A DNA stretch of 64,000 bases from the NCBI GenBank assembly GCA_025642075.2, contig JAODUO010000064.1, positions 467,501 through 531,500 on the forward strand, read 5' to 3'. How positions within the stretch are numbered: position 1 is the first letter of the stretch; each line of letters opens with the position of its first letter. The translations under genes were made by a program, and so were the position numbers. Of this stretch, positions 58,901 through 64,000 are shown piece by piece. The notes under the pieces were generated by a model that saw only the letters and a list, made by a program, of their open reading frames with translations, did no database searches and was not told where the DNA came from. Source of the DNA: Ridgeia piscesae. Its lineage: Eukaryota; Annelida; Polychaeta; Sabellida; Siboglinidae.

Positions 58901-61900
58901 TCTACTTAGTAGCTCTGGCTTGTCTGTGTAAGTGACAAACATCACATCTCTACTTAGTAGCTCTGGCTTGTCTGTGTAAGTGACAAACATCACATCTCTA
59001 CTTAGTAGCTCTGGCTTGTCTGTGGTAAGTGACAAACATCACATCTCTACTTAGTAGCTCTGGCTTGTCTGTGTAAGTGACAAACATCACATCTCTACTT
59101 AGTAGCTCTGGCTTGTCTGTGTAAGTGACAAACATCACATCTCTACTTAGTAGCTCTGGCTTGTCTGTGGTAAGTGACAAACATCACATCTCTACTTAGT
59201 AGCTCTGGCTTGTCTGTGGTAAGTGACAAACATCACATCTCTACTTAGTAGCTCTGGCTTGTCTGTGGTAAGTGACAAACATCACATCTCTACTTAGTAG
59301 CTCTGGCTTGTCTGTGTAAGTGACAAACATCACATCTCTACTTAGTAGCTCTGGCTTGTCTGTGTAAGTGACAAACATCACATCTCTACTTAGTAGCTCT
59401 GGCTTGTCTGTGTAAGTGACAAACATCACATCTCTACTTAGTAGCTCTGGCTTGTCTGTGTAAGTGACAAACATCACATCTCTACTTAGTAGCTCTGGCT
59501 TGTCTGTGTAAGTGACAAACATCACATCTCTACTTAGTAGCTCTGGCTTGTCTGTGTAAGTGACAAACATCACATCTCTACTTAGTAGCTCCGGATTGTC
59601 TGTGGTAAATGACAAACAACATCACACCTCTACTCAGTGGCTCCGGATTGTCTGTGGTAAATGACAAACAACATCACACCTCTACTCAGTGGCTCCGGAT
59701 TGTCTGTGGTAAATGACAAACAACATCACGCCTCTACTCAGTGGCTCCGGATTGTCTGTGGTAAATGACAAACAACATCACGCCTCTACTCAGTGGCTCC
59801 GGATTGTCTGTGGTAAATGACAAACAACATCACGCCTCTACTCAGTGGCTCCGGATTGTCTGTGGTAAATGACAAACAACATCACGCCTCTACTCAGTGG
59901 CTCCGGATTGTCTGTGGTAAATGACAAACAACATCACGCCTCTACTCAGTGGCTCCGGATTGTCTGTGGTAAATGACAAACAACATCACGCCTCTACTCA
60001 GTGGCTCCGGATTGTCTGTGGTAAATGACAAACAACATCACGCCTCTACTCAGTGGCTCCGGATTGTCTGTGGTAAATGACAAACAACATCACGCCTCTA
60101 CTCAGTGGCTCCGGATTGTCTGTGGTAAATGACAAACAACATCACGCCTCTACTCAGTGGCTCCGGATTGTCTGTGGTAAATGACAAACAACATCACGCC
60201 TCTACTCAGTGGCTCCGGATTGTCTGTGAGTAAATGACAAACAACATCACGCCTCTACTCAGTGGCTCCGGATTGTCTGTGGTAAATGACAAACAACATC
60301 ACGCCTCTACTCAGTGGCTCCGGATTGTCTGTGGTAAATGACAAACAACATCACCCCTCTACTCAGTGGCTCCGGATTGTCTGTGGTAAATGACAAACAA
60401 CATCACACCTCTACTCAGTGGCTCCGGATTGTCTGTGGTAAATGACAAACAACATCACACCTCTACTCAGTGGCTCCGGATTGTCTGTGGTAAATGACAA
60501 ACAACATCACACCTCTACTCAGTGGCTCCGGATTGTCTGTGGTAAATGACAAACAACACTGTGGTTCAACATAGCTTATTTAAGATTAAATCTATTCCAC
60601 GTTAAGCACTTTTAAGTGTATTGGTTCTAATGTGTAGTAAATCATATCCGTATTGCTCTGTTTTGCATTAACTATCTTGTGTCTGTTGTTGCACTGACGT
60701 TGTGTTCCAGTACTTCATCGGTGTGACGCTGCTAGCAGTCATACCCGAGGTTCCAGAGATTGTCATAGGTCTGCAGTTTGCTCTCCAGAACAACATCTCC
60801 TTAAGGCAAGGGTTTAGTTCTGTGAGGCTCCCACACACTGGGCTGCTCAACAAACACTACTGAATGAATATACACAAAAACACTGCATACAAATGATACA
60901 AAACTTGTTCACGCAGCCCTAGAACACATACTGCCATTCAGGATGTTTGCTAGTTTTACTGTGGTCCTTAGTAGGTCAAGACACATGATTTTTAGCTACG
61001 AAACATTGCTTGCAGAATTAAGATGGTCAAGCAGATTAAACATTTACTTTTTACCTTATAACAACCTATGAAAATATGGCAGCATAAATAATGTTAAGAG
61101 GATTAGTTATTTACAGTTAATTTGTGTAATTAATAAATGTTGATGTCAGATATAGATAAGAAAGCTGCAGGCAAGATGTATTCATTACAATGTTTTCATA
61201 TATGTGGCCAGTTATATAACTTATTTATGTATTGTTGTTGTACCCTTATTTTGTTTTGTTAACTTATTTATATTTTGTTATTTTATACTTATTTTGTTAA
61301 CTTATTTATATACTGTTGTTGTATACTTATTTTAACTTATTTATTAATTGTATTTGCTCAAACCAACTGCATACAGTGAATTATAACTGTTTTGCAGTGA
61401 ATACTCAAAGACCAAGTTGAGTATTCATTCATAGTTGCCAGTTTCTGACGTCTTCTCATGTACTTCCAGTATTGAGGTGGGCATGTGCGTGGCTGTACAG
61501 GTCTGCATGGTCCAGATACCACTGCTGGTTGTCGCAAATCTCGTTTATGTAAGTACACAAGTCCACCAGGTGGCAGCACCTTGTCCATCCACCACAGCGT
61601 CAAGTTCTCCGCAGCTGCAGGCGTCATGCTATGGCAGCAAACCATTAAAATGAATATAGTCATGGGGTGTTAAGCCCCGTTTTGCACTTTAAAAACAGTG
61701 ATTTTGGGTAATGAAAACACTCAAAACCAGGCTGACACACAATCAGTGTCACGTGGAATAGTATTCTTGGTGATTTTCAAATTTGTTATAATGTCCTATA
61801 TACACCGAAGGGTTCCGCTTCATGATGGATTCCCACGGGAGCCATCTTATAAGGATAATGCATGAGAAAATATGGTGATATTTAATATTTCATATATATA

Positions 61901-63558
61901 ATGTGTCTGTCGTCCAATCATCACATTCAAGTGACTACGCTTGACACTTGTGGGTGTCAAGTTAAAAATAGTCAACTCTATTAGAATAGGGCCTGTAAGT
62001 GGGTCACGATACATGGTGTGACTCCGCGCGACTGGAGCTTATTGTGGACTAAGCGAGACTAATTGGGGACTGGACACAAGAATAATATTCTAACGATGGA
62101 TGACAGTTGTAGCTTCTGACTGAAAATCAGTTCATAAATATCTTGTGTTATACGTTTCTTATCTTAAATGTCTGATTTAATATTGAGTTTATCACACTAT
62201 CATAGACACATAGCGATTTACATTGTGCAGATAATAGACACGATGTTAGACCTTGTCTTTTACGGAATTTTCATTTTACATTGCTGTATGTTGTGGGTTC
62301 GATAAGCACCATAATAATCGATTAAAATTCATGATTTCCGTGATCATTGTCCCCGGCAAAGTGTTCCACTGCTTCTGCTTGTAATAGTCCTTCGGACAAT
62401 ATAACTGAAATACGCTATTTCGGAACAGTTCGATTATTACGACCAAAAACAAAACAAAGTCCTATATGTTAACATGGAGTATATGGACCTCCTGCCCCCA
62501 ACTGCCCCAAGCCTCGTTTTCGCACGCGAGACTTGCACGGCCTATAATAATATGCAAATCCCAATGACTGTAGTTGAAGAAATTAGATCTTGCATGTGAT
62601 GGTTAGCAATGTTTCTTTAAACTGTTCTTGCCCACAGAGCACTTCTGTGGTCATCTACACACCTGGTAGCAGAGGCTGGCTGCAGTAGAGAAATTACATA
62701 TTTCTGTATAATTTTAAAATGAAATCAATACTAACAATAATATCGGCATTAATACTGGGTCAGCATATTGGTAATAACCTGCTCAAAGCACCAATAAAAT
62801 CAAATAGATATGTAAGAAATAAGTCCGGCCATATGAGTTAAGAGCAATGCCGTCTGCTTGCAGCCTGTCGGTTTCTACCTGCTTTTCTCTGACATTCACC
62901 TGTTCTCTGTCATCATTGGAGTCCTTATGATGAACTACGTCTTCCAAGATGGCAAGTCCGACTACTTCCAAGGTAGGCTGTCAGCTTCCTCATCCCTGGG
63001 CGGAGCGGGGCTGTCACATCACTTCACTTTATTCACCTTTGTCATCATACTTATTAGTTGACAATCCATGTTGTTGTAAACATGTTGCCTAGATCAAGGG
63101 TTCATAAAGTTGTTTTAAATGGTTGATGCTTCAGGGAATATGTCTTGTGTATTTTAGTATTGTTTGGCAGTCATGTAAACAAGAACTGTGTGCTCTGGTG
63201 GCAGGTGTCATCTGGATGTTATACTCTAATATACTGTCCCACTACTGTAAGGCAGGCAGGTTTGACTTGAGAGTACTCTTCTACAATACTGCTGTCACGA
63301 TAAACAGTTGCAACTGTCATAGCTGACCTTAATTACAAGGTAACTGTATTTCCAAGGTGACCATAACGTGAGAGGTACAACTGCATGTGCATGGCAATTA
63401 TACAGCATGTTGATTTTAATCGATTCCATGAAGTATTGAACAGTCTTAGTACTGTTTGTTTCTGACATGTGTTCTTAGGGTCTGCGCTGGTGATGTCATA
63501 TCTCGCTCTCATCTCGATGTACTTCTTCGCTCCGCAGCCTGCGAACCTCAAATGCTGA
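37541..63558 (+). CDS. CAX-type Ca2+/H+ exchanger (Vnx1-like), one internal exon missing
   Basis: This is a multi-spanning cation/proton antiporter of the CAX superfamily. Relatives of this subgroup (fungal Vnx1, invertebrate CAX) move Ca2+ or monovalent cations into acidic compartments in exchange for H+. Twenty exons: 37541-37607, 38674-38909, 39434-39539, 40295-40414, 41018-41079, 43905-44045, 44351-44464, 46195-46266, 47412-47514, 49339-49415, 49964-50028, 50345-50496, 51104-51135, 51471-51570, 53158-53294, 54972-55128, 60711-60805, 61470-61548, 62864-62972 and 63479-63558, together about 700 codons. The two antiporter alpha repeats are clear: [18 protein letters not shown], and [19 protein letters not shown] with [17 protein letters not shown]. 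Phases agree at every junction but one: exon 54972 ends in phase 1 and exon 60711 begins in phase 0, so an exon of length 3n+2, expected to encode a membrane segment, is missing. Confidence 0.92.
37720..37800 (-). repeat. possible inverted tRNA-like segment
   Basis: The minus strand contains ccggttcaacgcaccgcggt, with a B-box-like GGTTCAACGCA followed by ggtggtcggtcacgg. It may be part of an oppositely oriented or compound SINE next to 37,855. Weak. Confidence 0.25.
37855..38215 (+). mobile_element. tRNA-derived SINE in CAX intron 1
   Basis: The tRNA-like head has an A-box-like tggtcgcgcggtagagtgcc (37861-37880) and a B box GGTTCAATCCC (37904-37914), with partly complementary arms (gcggtgg/ctaccgc). 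The tRNA-unrelated body contains gtctttcggaagagacg (about 37,984-38,000), similar to the conserved central domain widespread in marine-invertebrate SINEs. The 3' boundary is approximate. It is not a functional tRNA, because the anticodon arm does not fold cleanly. Confidence 0.65.
38216..38673. other. rest of CAX intron 1
   Basis: Unique AT-rich sequence after the SINE; nothing recognised. Confidence 0.4.
38674..38909 (+). CDS. CAX exon 2, cytosolic N-terminal region
   Basis: Acceptor gtctccag, donor gtgagg; phase 1 start, phase 0 end. Encodes [20 protein letters not shown], then [16 protein letters not shown] and [14 protein letters not shown]. Hydrophilic, Ser/Thr/Pro-rich and probably disordered, as in Vnx1-like N-termini. 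Confidence 0.85.
38910..39433. other. CAX intron 2
   Basis: AT-rich unique sequence with no feature recognised. Confidence 0.5.
39434..39539 (+). CDS. CAX exon 3, conserved N-terminal block
   Basis: Acceptor gcttctag, donor gtgtgt; phase 0 start, phase 1 end. Encodes [20 protein letters not shown] then [15 protein letters not shown]. The basic RKWK...RP..RS.IVKELY block is typical of the Vnx1-like N-terminal region. Confidence 0.88.
39695..39960. repeat. 35-bp minisatellite (tgtatcagtctgatgtactt tt...), about 7 copies
   Basis: Units read tgtatcagtctgatgtactt then ttccattacacatcc, with one variant unit carrying an aataata insertion. It sits in the CAX intron between exons 3 and 4. Confidence 0.92.
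40295..40414 (+). CDS. CAX exon 4, first membrane segment
   Basis: Acceptor ttcttgcag, donor gtaagt; phase 1-1. Encodes [20 protein letters not shown] then [20 protein letters not shown], a long hydrophobic helix. Confidence 0.9.
40430..40780 (-). mobile_element. CR1/L2-like LINE 3' fragment, second copy
   Basis: The minus strand reads [20 protein letters not shown], then [20 protein letters not shown] and [19 protein letters not shown], the same C-terminus as at 34,138-34,416. The 3' UTR (ggtggac, ctttggcttatcga, accccgcc) is also shared. It is 5'-truncated at an (AT)n run. Confidence 0.85.
40780..40842. repeat. (AT)n microsatellite
   Basis: About 31 AT units abutting the 5' end of the LINE fragment, the same arrangement as at 34,703. 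Confidence 0.97.
41018..41079 (+). CDS. CAX exon 5
   Basis: Acceptor ctgttgcag, donor gtgagt; phase 1 start, phase 0 end. Encodes [20 protein letters not shown], a family-typical ..YF.WPFG.Y block. Confidence 0.9.
41330..43904. repeat. 40-bp satellite ending at the CAX exon 6 acceptor, about 64 copies
   Basis: Units read agatgagagactgacagtgt then taagtactttatgtatgttt and are highly homogeneous, with three recurrent forms at one spot (gatgag, gacgag, tacgag). One unit near 42,090 carries an extra aaaattttgacgggg. The last unit ends tatgtatgtttttcag and becomes the 3' splice site. Confidence 0.96.
43905..44045 (+). CDS. CAX exon 6, cytosolic loop
   Basis: Acceptor gtatgtttttcag, donor gtgagc; phase 0-0. 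Encodes [47 protein letters not shown], a hydrophilic Ser-rich loop. The acceptor is the terminal unit of the 40-bp satellite. Confidence 0.88.
44351..44464 (+). CDS. CAX exon 7, membrane segment
   Basis: Acceptor catttcag, donor gtaacc; phase 0-0. Encodes [20 protein letters not shown] then [18 protein letters not shown]. Confidence 0.92.
44465..46194. other. CAX intron 7, unique sequence
   Basis: AT-rich, with a short (AT)n near 45,165-45,180. No coding or transposon signal recognised. Confidence 0.5.
46195..46266 (+). CDS. CAX exon 8, with its end and donor amplified in frame downstream
   Basis: Acceptor tgtgacag, donor gtgagt; phase 0-0, 72 nt. Encodes [20 protein letters not shown] then RSSM, in a cytosolic loop before [12 protein letters not shown]. 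The last 22 or so bases plus the donor are repeated downstream as 30-bp units; see the array entry. Confidence 0.88.
46245..46735 (+). repeat. 30-bp array made of the CAX exon 8 end plus donor, about 16 copies
   Basis: Units read gttactcagtcactcgctca then agcatggtga. The first unit is the exon end itself (TTACTCACAGTCACTCGCTCAAGCATG) split here into two parts: TTACTCACAGTCACTCGCTC and AAGCATG, followed by gtgagt. The first six or so units are exactly 30 bp, so successive donors at 46267, 46297, 46327 and so on stay in frame and add [10 protein letters not shown] or [10 protein letters not shown] each. Later units vary (28-34 bp) and lose the frame. Confidence 0.95.
46736..47411. other. CAX intron 8, unique sequence
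   Basis: No feature recognised between the 30-bp array and exon 9. Confidence 0.5.
47412..47514 (+). CDS. CAX exon 9
   Basis: Acceptor catgacag, donor gtatcc; phase 0 start, phase 1 end. Encodes [20 protein letters not shown] then [14 protein letters not shown]. The (Q)A.N.YYYK...DG.NVI motif is characteristic of this CAX subgroup. Confidence 0.92.
47545..47672. repeat. short imperfect 20-bp repeat (cttcatgacactgatgtcat), about 6 copies
   Basis: Begins about 30 bp after the exon 9 donor; units alternate gacactgatgtcatctt and gatactattgtaatctt. Confidence 0.85.
47845..49265. repeat. 26-bp minisatellite (tgttgtgtcttctttagctgggtgga), about 54 copies
   Basis: Every unit contains tcttctttag, a good polypyrimidine tract plus AG, directly upstream of the real exon 10 acceptor at 49338. 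The main variants are gggtag, ggatgg and gggtgg. Confidence 0.95.
49339..49415 (+). CDS. CAX exon 10, membrane segment
   Basis: Acceptor gatgtcag, donor gtaaat; phase 1 start, phase 0 end. Encodes [20 protein letters not shown] then YASKGT. Confidence 0.9.
49416..49963. other. CAX intron 10, unique sequence
   Basis: AT-rich, nothing recognised. Confidence 0.5.
49964..50028 (+). CDS. CAX exon 11, membrane segment
   Basis: Acceptor ctttcag, donor gtgagt; phase 0 start, phase 2 end. Encodes [20 protein letters not shown] then S. Confidence 0.9.
50029..50344. other. CAX intron 11, unique sequence
   Basis: AT-rich, nothing recognised. Confidence 0.5.
50345..50496 (+). CDS. CAX exon 12, first alpha-repeat ion-binding region
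   Basis: Acceptor cattacag, donor gttcgt; phase 2 start, phase 1 end. Encodes [40 protein letters not shown] and [11 protein letters not shown]. The [10 protein letters not shown] motif with its conserved Asn and Glu is the CAX c-1 region that lines the ion pathway. Confidence 0.95.
50497..51103. other. CAX intron 12, unique sequence
   Basis: AT-rich. The frame of exon 12 stays open for another 67 codons past its donor, which is read-through into intron. Confidence 0.5.
51104..51135 (+). CDS. CAX exon 13, 32-nt small exon
   Basis: Acceptor gttttag, donor gtaagt; phase 1 start, phase 0 end. Encodes [11 protein letters not shown]. Family members read (G)TLL...LFIPGL here, and phase fits both neighbours. 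Confidence 0.9.
51136..51470. other. CAX intron 13, unique sequence
   Basis: AT-rich (aataataataata near 51,198), nothing else recognised. Confidence 0.5.
51471..51570 (+). CDS. CAX exon 14
   Basis: Acceptor gacccag, donor gtaagg; phase 0 start, phase 1 end. Encodes [20 protein letters not shown] then [22 protein letters not shown]...GVS.. is a strong CAX-subgroup signature. Confidence 0.95.
51718..52515. repeat. 16-bp minisatellite (catgactgtgtagaca), about 48 copies
   Basis: Variants include gagtgtg, gactatg, gttgacatg and gttggtatg. Open on the minus strand as [18 protein letters not shown] peptides, an artefact. Confidence 0.95.
52800..52925. repeat. (AT)n microsatellites with taattaccat spacers
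   Basis: Two long AT runs (about 52,800-52,835 and 52,880-52,922) embedded in repeats of tttaattaccatatat. Confidence 0.93.
53063..53118. repeat. 14-bp repeat (cagtggtcatcagc), 4 copies
   Basis: Tandem copies of agccagtggtcatc, ending about 40 bp before the exon 15 acceptor. Confidence 0.9.
53158..53294 (+). CDS. CAX exon 15, Cys-rich lumenal loop
   Basis: Acceptor tactgtag, donor gtagtg; phase 1 start, phase 0 end. Encodes [36 protein letters not shown] and [10 protein letters not shown]. The CxxC...CxxC arrangement and FAPT(I/M)F match the subgroup; possible N-glycosylation at NVT, NSS and NGT. Confidence 0.9.
53562..53762 (+). pseudogene. immunoglobulin-domain-like coding fragment in a CAX intron
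   Basis: The frame reads [40 protein letters not shown]. The LSDLT...SGRFHC....G...VSVTV pattern is the E-F-G strand half of an Ig V/I-set domain, with the second Cys after (R)FH. No first-half Cys/Trp, signal or exon boundary was recognised. It stops being Ig-like where an RTE LINE relic begins. Confidence 0.4.
53760..54235 (-). mobile_element. RTE-like LINE 3' fragment
   Basis: The minus strand encodes the end of an endonuclease-reverse transcriptase [43 protein letters not shown] and TWQR. After a 1-nt frameshift it continues with [34 protein letters not shown], stop. The stop is followed by gtaagtaag, a tail repeat typical of RTE elements. 5'-truncated and dead. Confidence 0.85.
54236..54971. 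other. CAX intron 15, remaining unique sequence
   Basis: AT-rich, nothing recognised. Confidence 0.5.
54972..55128 (+). CDS. CAX exon 16, membrane segment
   Basis: Acceptor ggtgacag, donor gtgagt; phase 0 start, phase 1 end. Encodes [54 protein letters not shown].(F/Y)(T/S)LKTH is conserved. Its phase-1 end cannot join the phase-0 start of exon 60711. Confidence 0.93.
55129..55788. other. CAX intron after exon 16, unique part
   Basis: AT-rich, no exon with CAX homology found. The missing exon is not here. Confidence 0.5.
55790..56760. repeat. 38-bp minisatellite (tgttatgatgtccctgtaca acatcaacagcattattc), about 25 copies
   Basis: Homogeneous from about 55,860 to 56,470, then noisy to 56,760 with many small indels. 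One noisy unit reads gacaacatcaacagcattat then ctctgagctg ([10 protein letters not shown]), reminiscent of the DNI-type motif in the membrane segment of CAX relatives. Confidence 0.93.
56790..59590. repeat. 48/49-bp satellite A carrying a splice donor, about 58 copies
   Basis: Units read gtaagtgacaaacatcacat, ctctacttagtagctctggc, ttgtctgt(g). In the 49-bp form the coding-like end TCTGGCTTGTCTGTG is followed by gtaagtgac, a strong donor. Each unit also contains ctctacttag, an acceptor-like string 19 nt before the donor. Minus-strand frames ([16 protein letters not shown]) are artefacts. Confidence 0.96.
59590..60556. repeat. 52-bp satellite B carrying a splice donor, about 18 copies
   Basis: Units read gtaaatgacaaacaacatca, cgcctctactcagtggctcc, ggattgtctgtg and are related to satellite A. 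AGTGGCTCCGGATTGTCTGTG, given here as AGTGGCTCCGGATTG plus TCTGTG, encodes SGSGLSV ahead of gtaaat. Very homogeneous, so recently expanded. Confidence 0.96.
60711..60805 (+). CDS. CAX second alpha-repeat exon, with GC donor
   Basis: Acceptor tgttccag; phase 0 start, phase 2 end. Encodes [20 protein letters not shown] then [11 protein letters not shown]. The exon ends TTAAG and the intron begins gcaagg, a GC-AG intron. Only this end restores Ser across the junction (AG + T) in NISLSIEVG. Confidence 0.93.
60806..61469. other. GC-AG intron of the CAX gene
   Basis: Begins gcaagg and ends acttccag. Contains repeated aacttatttata-like AT-rich stretches at 61,215-61,345. No other feature. Confidence 0.75.
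61470..61548 (+). CDS. CAX exon, second alpha-repeat continued
   Basis: Acceptor acttccag, donor gtaagt; phase 2 start, phase 0 end. Encodes [20 protein letters not shown] then VANLVY, the conserved VQVC..QIP helix. Confidence 0.94.
61549..62863. other. CAX intron, unique sequence
   Basis: AT-rich, nothing recognised. Confidence 0.5.
62864..62972 (+). CDS. CAX exon, penultimate membrane segment
   Basis: Acceptor tgcttgcag, donor gtaggc; phase 0 start, phase 1 end. Encodes [20 protein letters not shown] then [16 protein letters not shown]. (L/I)FSD(L/I)HL and DGKSDYFQG are family signatures. Confidence 0.94.
62973..63478. other. last CAX intron, unique sequence
   Basis: Nothing recognised apart from the acceptor gttcttag. 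Confidence 0.5.
63479..63558 (+). CDS. CAX terminal coding exon
   Basis: Acceptor gttcttag; phase 1 start; stop TGA at 63556. Encodes [20 protein letters not shown] then PANLKC, the last membrane helix ending YFFAP.P as in relatives. No canonical AATAAA is visible before 64000. Confidence 0.93.
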
Positions 63559-63801
63559 CCGAAGTCTCACCTCTACACCGTGTGGACTTAAGAATGCTGT
63601 TAAGTTCTTGTTAAAACCGTACAGGATCCCACTTGATAATTAGGTATACATTGTTGCAGCCGGTAGGGCTGTACTAGGTAGATGTGCCTCATCATGCTTT
63701 GTAATAATATACAAGTGTTTGTAAAATATACCAGCTTTACAAAATGTGTAATCATTATGAGAAACAGTATTATCTGACGTTATGTTTTGCTATTGTGATA
63801 C

Positions 63802-63807
<6 letters not shown>

Positions 63808-63862
<55 letters not shown>
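63808..63862. repeat. (AT)n microsatellite in the CAX 3' region
   Basis: About 27 AT units some 250 bp after the CAX stop. Confidence 0.95.
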
Positions 63863-63865
<3 letters not shown>

Positions 63866-64000
63866 TTATATATATATAATATATTATTTGTCATGTACGA
63901 TGTGTTGAGTATGTCATGGATATTGCTTTCTATAAATATTATTTTGAGACCTGTTTGATACAAGCTGTTGAAGATGTGTGCTAACATTGCGGCATATAGT

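Noticed and set aside
56874..59615. Minus-strand open frames of repeated [16 protein letters not shown]
   Set aside because: The unit length of 48 bp is a multiple of 3, so absence of stops is automatic; breaks occur wherever a 49-bp unit intervenes.

Overview
The window is metazoan nuclear DNA. It shows split genes with GT-AG introns, LINE and SINE relics, and an extreme load of minisatellites, which fill a large share of the 64 kb. Both main genes are on the + strand. The protein sequences, the invertebrate-type CAX exchanger and the repeat style suggest a marine invertebrate, probably a lophotrochozoan such as a mollusc. The species cannot be fixed from sequence alone.

Region 1 (1-27,000) is the integrin-linked kinase gene (ILK) without its first coding exon, which should lie upstream. 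Eleven conserved coding exons run from 1,212 to the stop at 26,636, and a poly(A) signal lies at 26,990. They encode the ankyrin repeats and a pseudokinase domain that lacks the catalytic Asp of the HRD motif and has D-Y-K in place of DFG. An extra 81-nt exon at 17,834-17,914 looks like a diverged copy of the start of the exon at 22,760. That second exon is 2 nt short of its expected length and is frameshifted as assembled.

Region 2 (27,000-37,500) is intergenic and transposon-rich. It holds a decayed PGAP4/TMEM246-like GPI-GalNAc-transferase pseudogene (30,785-31,562), a CRE/CCAAT/TATA cluster at 33,750-33,925 with a candidate minus-strand first exon, a minus-strand LINE fragment, an unidentified small 3' exon with its own poly(A) signal (35,546-35,714), and a GGCCAGTACTGG-rich repeat island.

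Region 3 (37,541-63,558) is a Ca2+/H+ exchanger of the CAX superfamily (fungal Vnx1 / invertebrate CAX type). Twenty coding exons are visible, all phase-consistent except for one break. The exon expected between 55,128 and 60,711 is missing, and its place is occupied by large tandem arrays. One intron (60,806-61,469) is GC-AG. A tRNA-derived SINE, a CR1/L2-like LINE fragment, an RTE-like LINE fragment and an Ig-like coding fragment sit in introns.

The most striking theme is that several minisatellites appear to have been copied from splice junctions. ILK exon 15,777-15,898 and CAX exon 46,195-46,266 each have their last bases plus the 5' splice site amplified 11-16 times. In CAX the unit is 30 nt and in frame, so each further donor would add 10 residues. 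The 48-52-bp arrays at 56,790-60,556 carry a Ser-Gly-Leu-Ser-Val-like coding end plus a donor, which is what the missing CAX exon should end with. Arrays at 23,030-25,379, 10,690-11,826 and 41,330-43,904 end at or resemble 3' splice sites. Long open frames inside the arrays are repeat artefacts, not genes.
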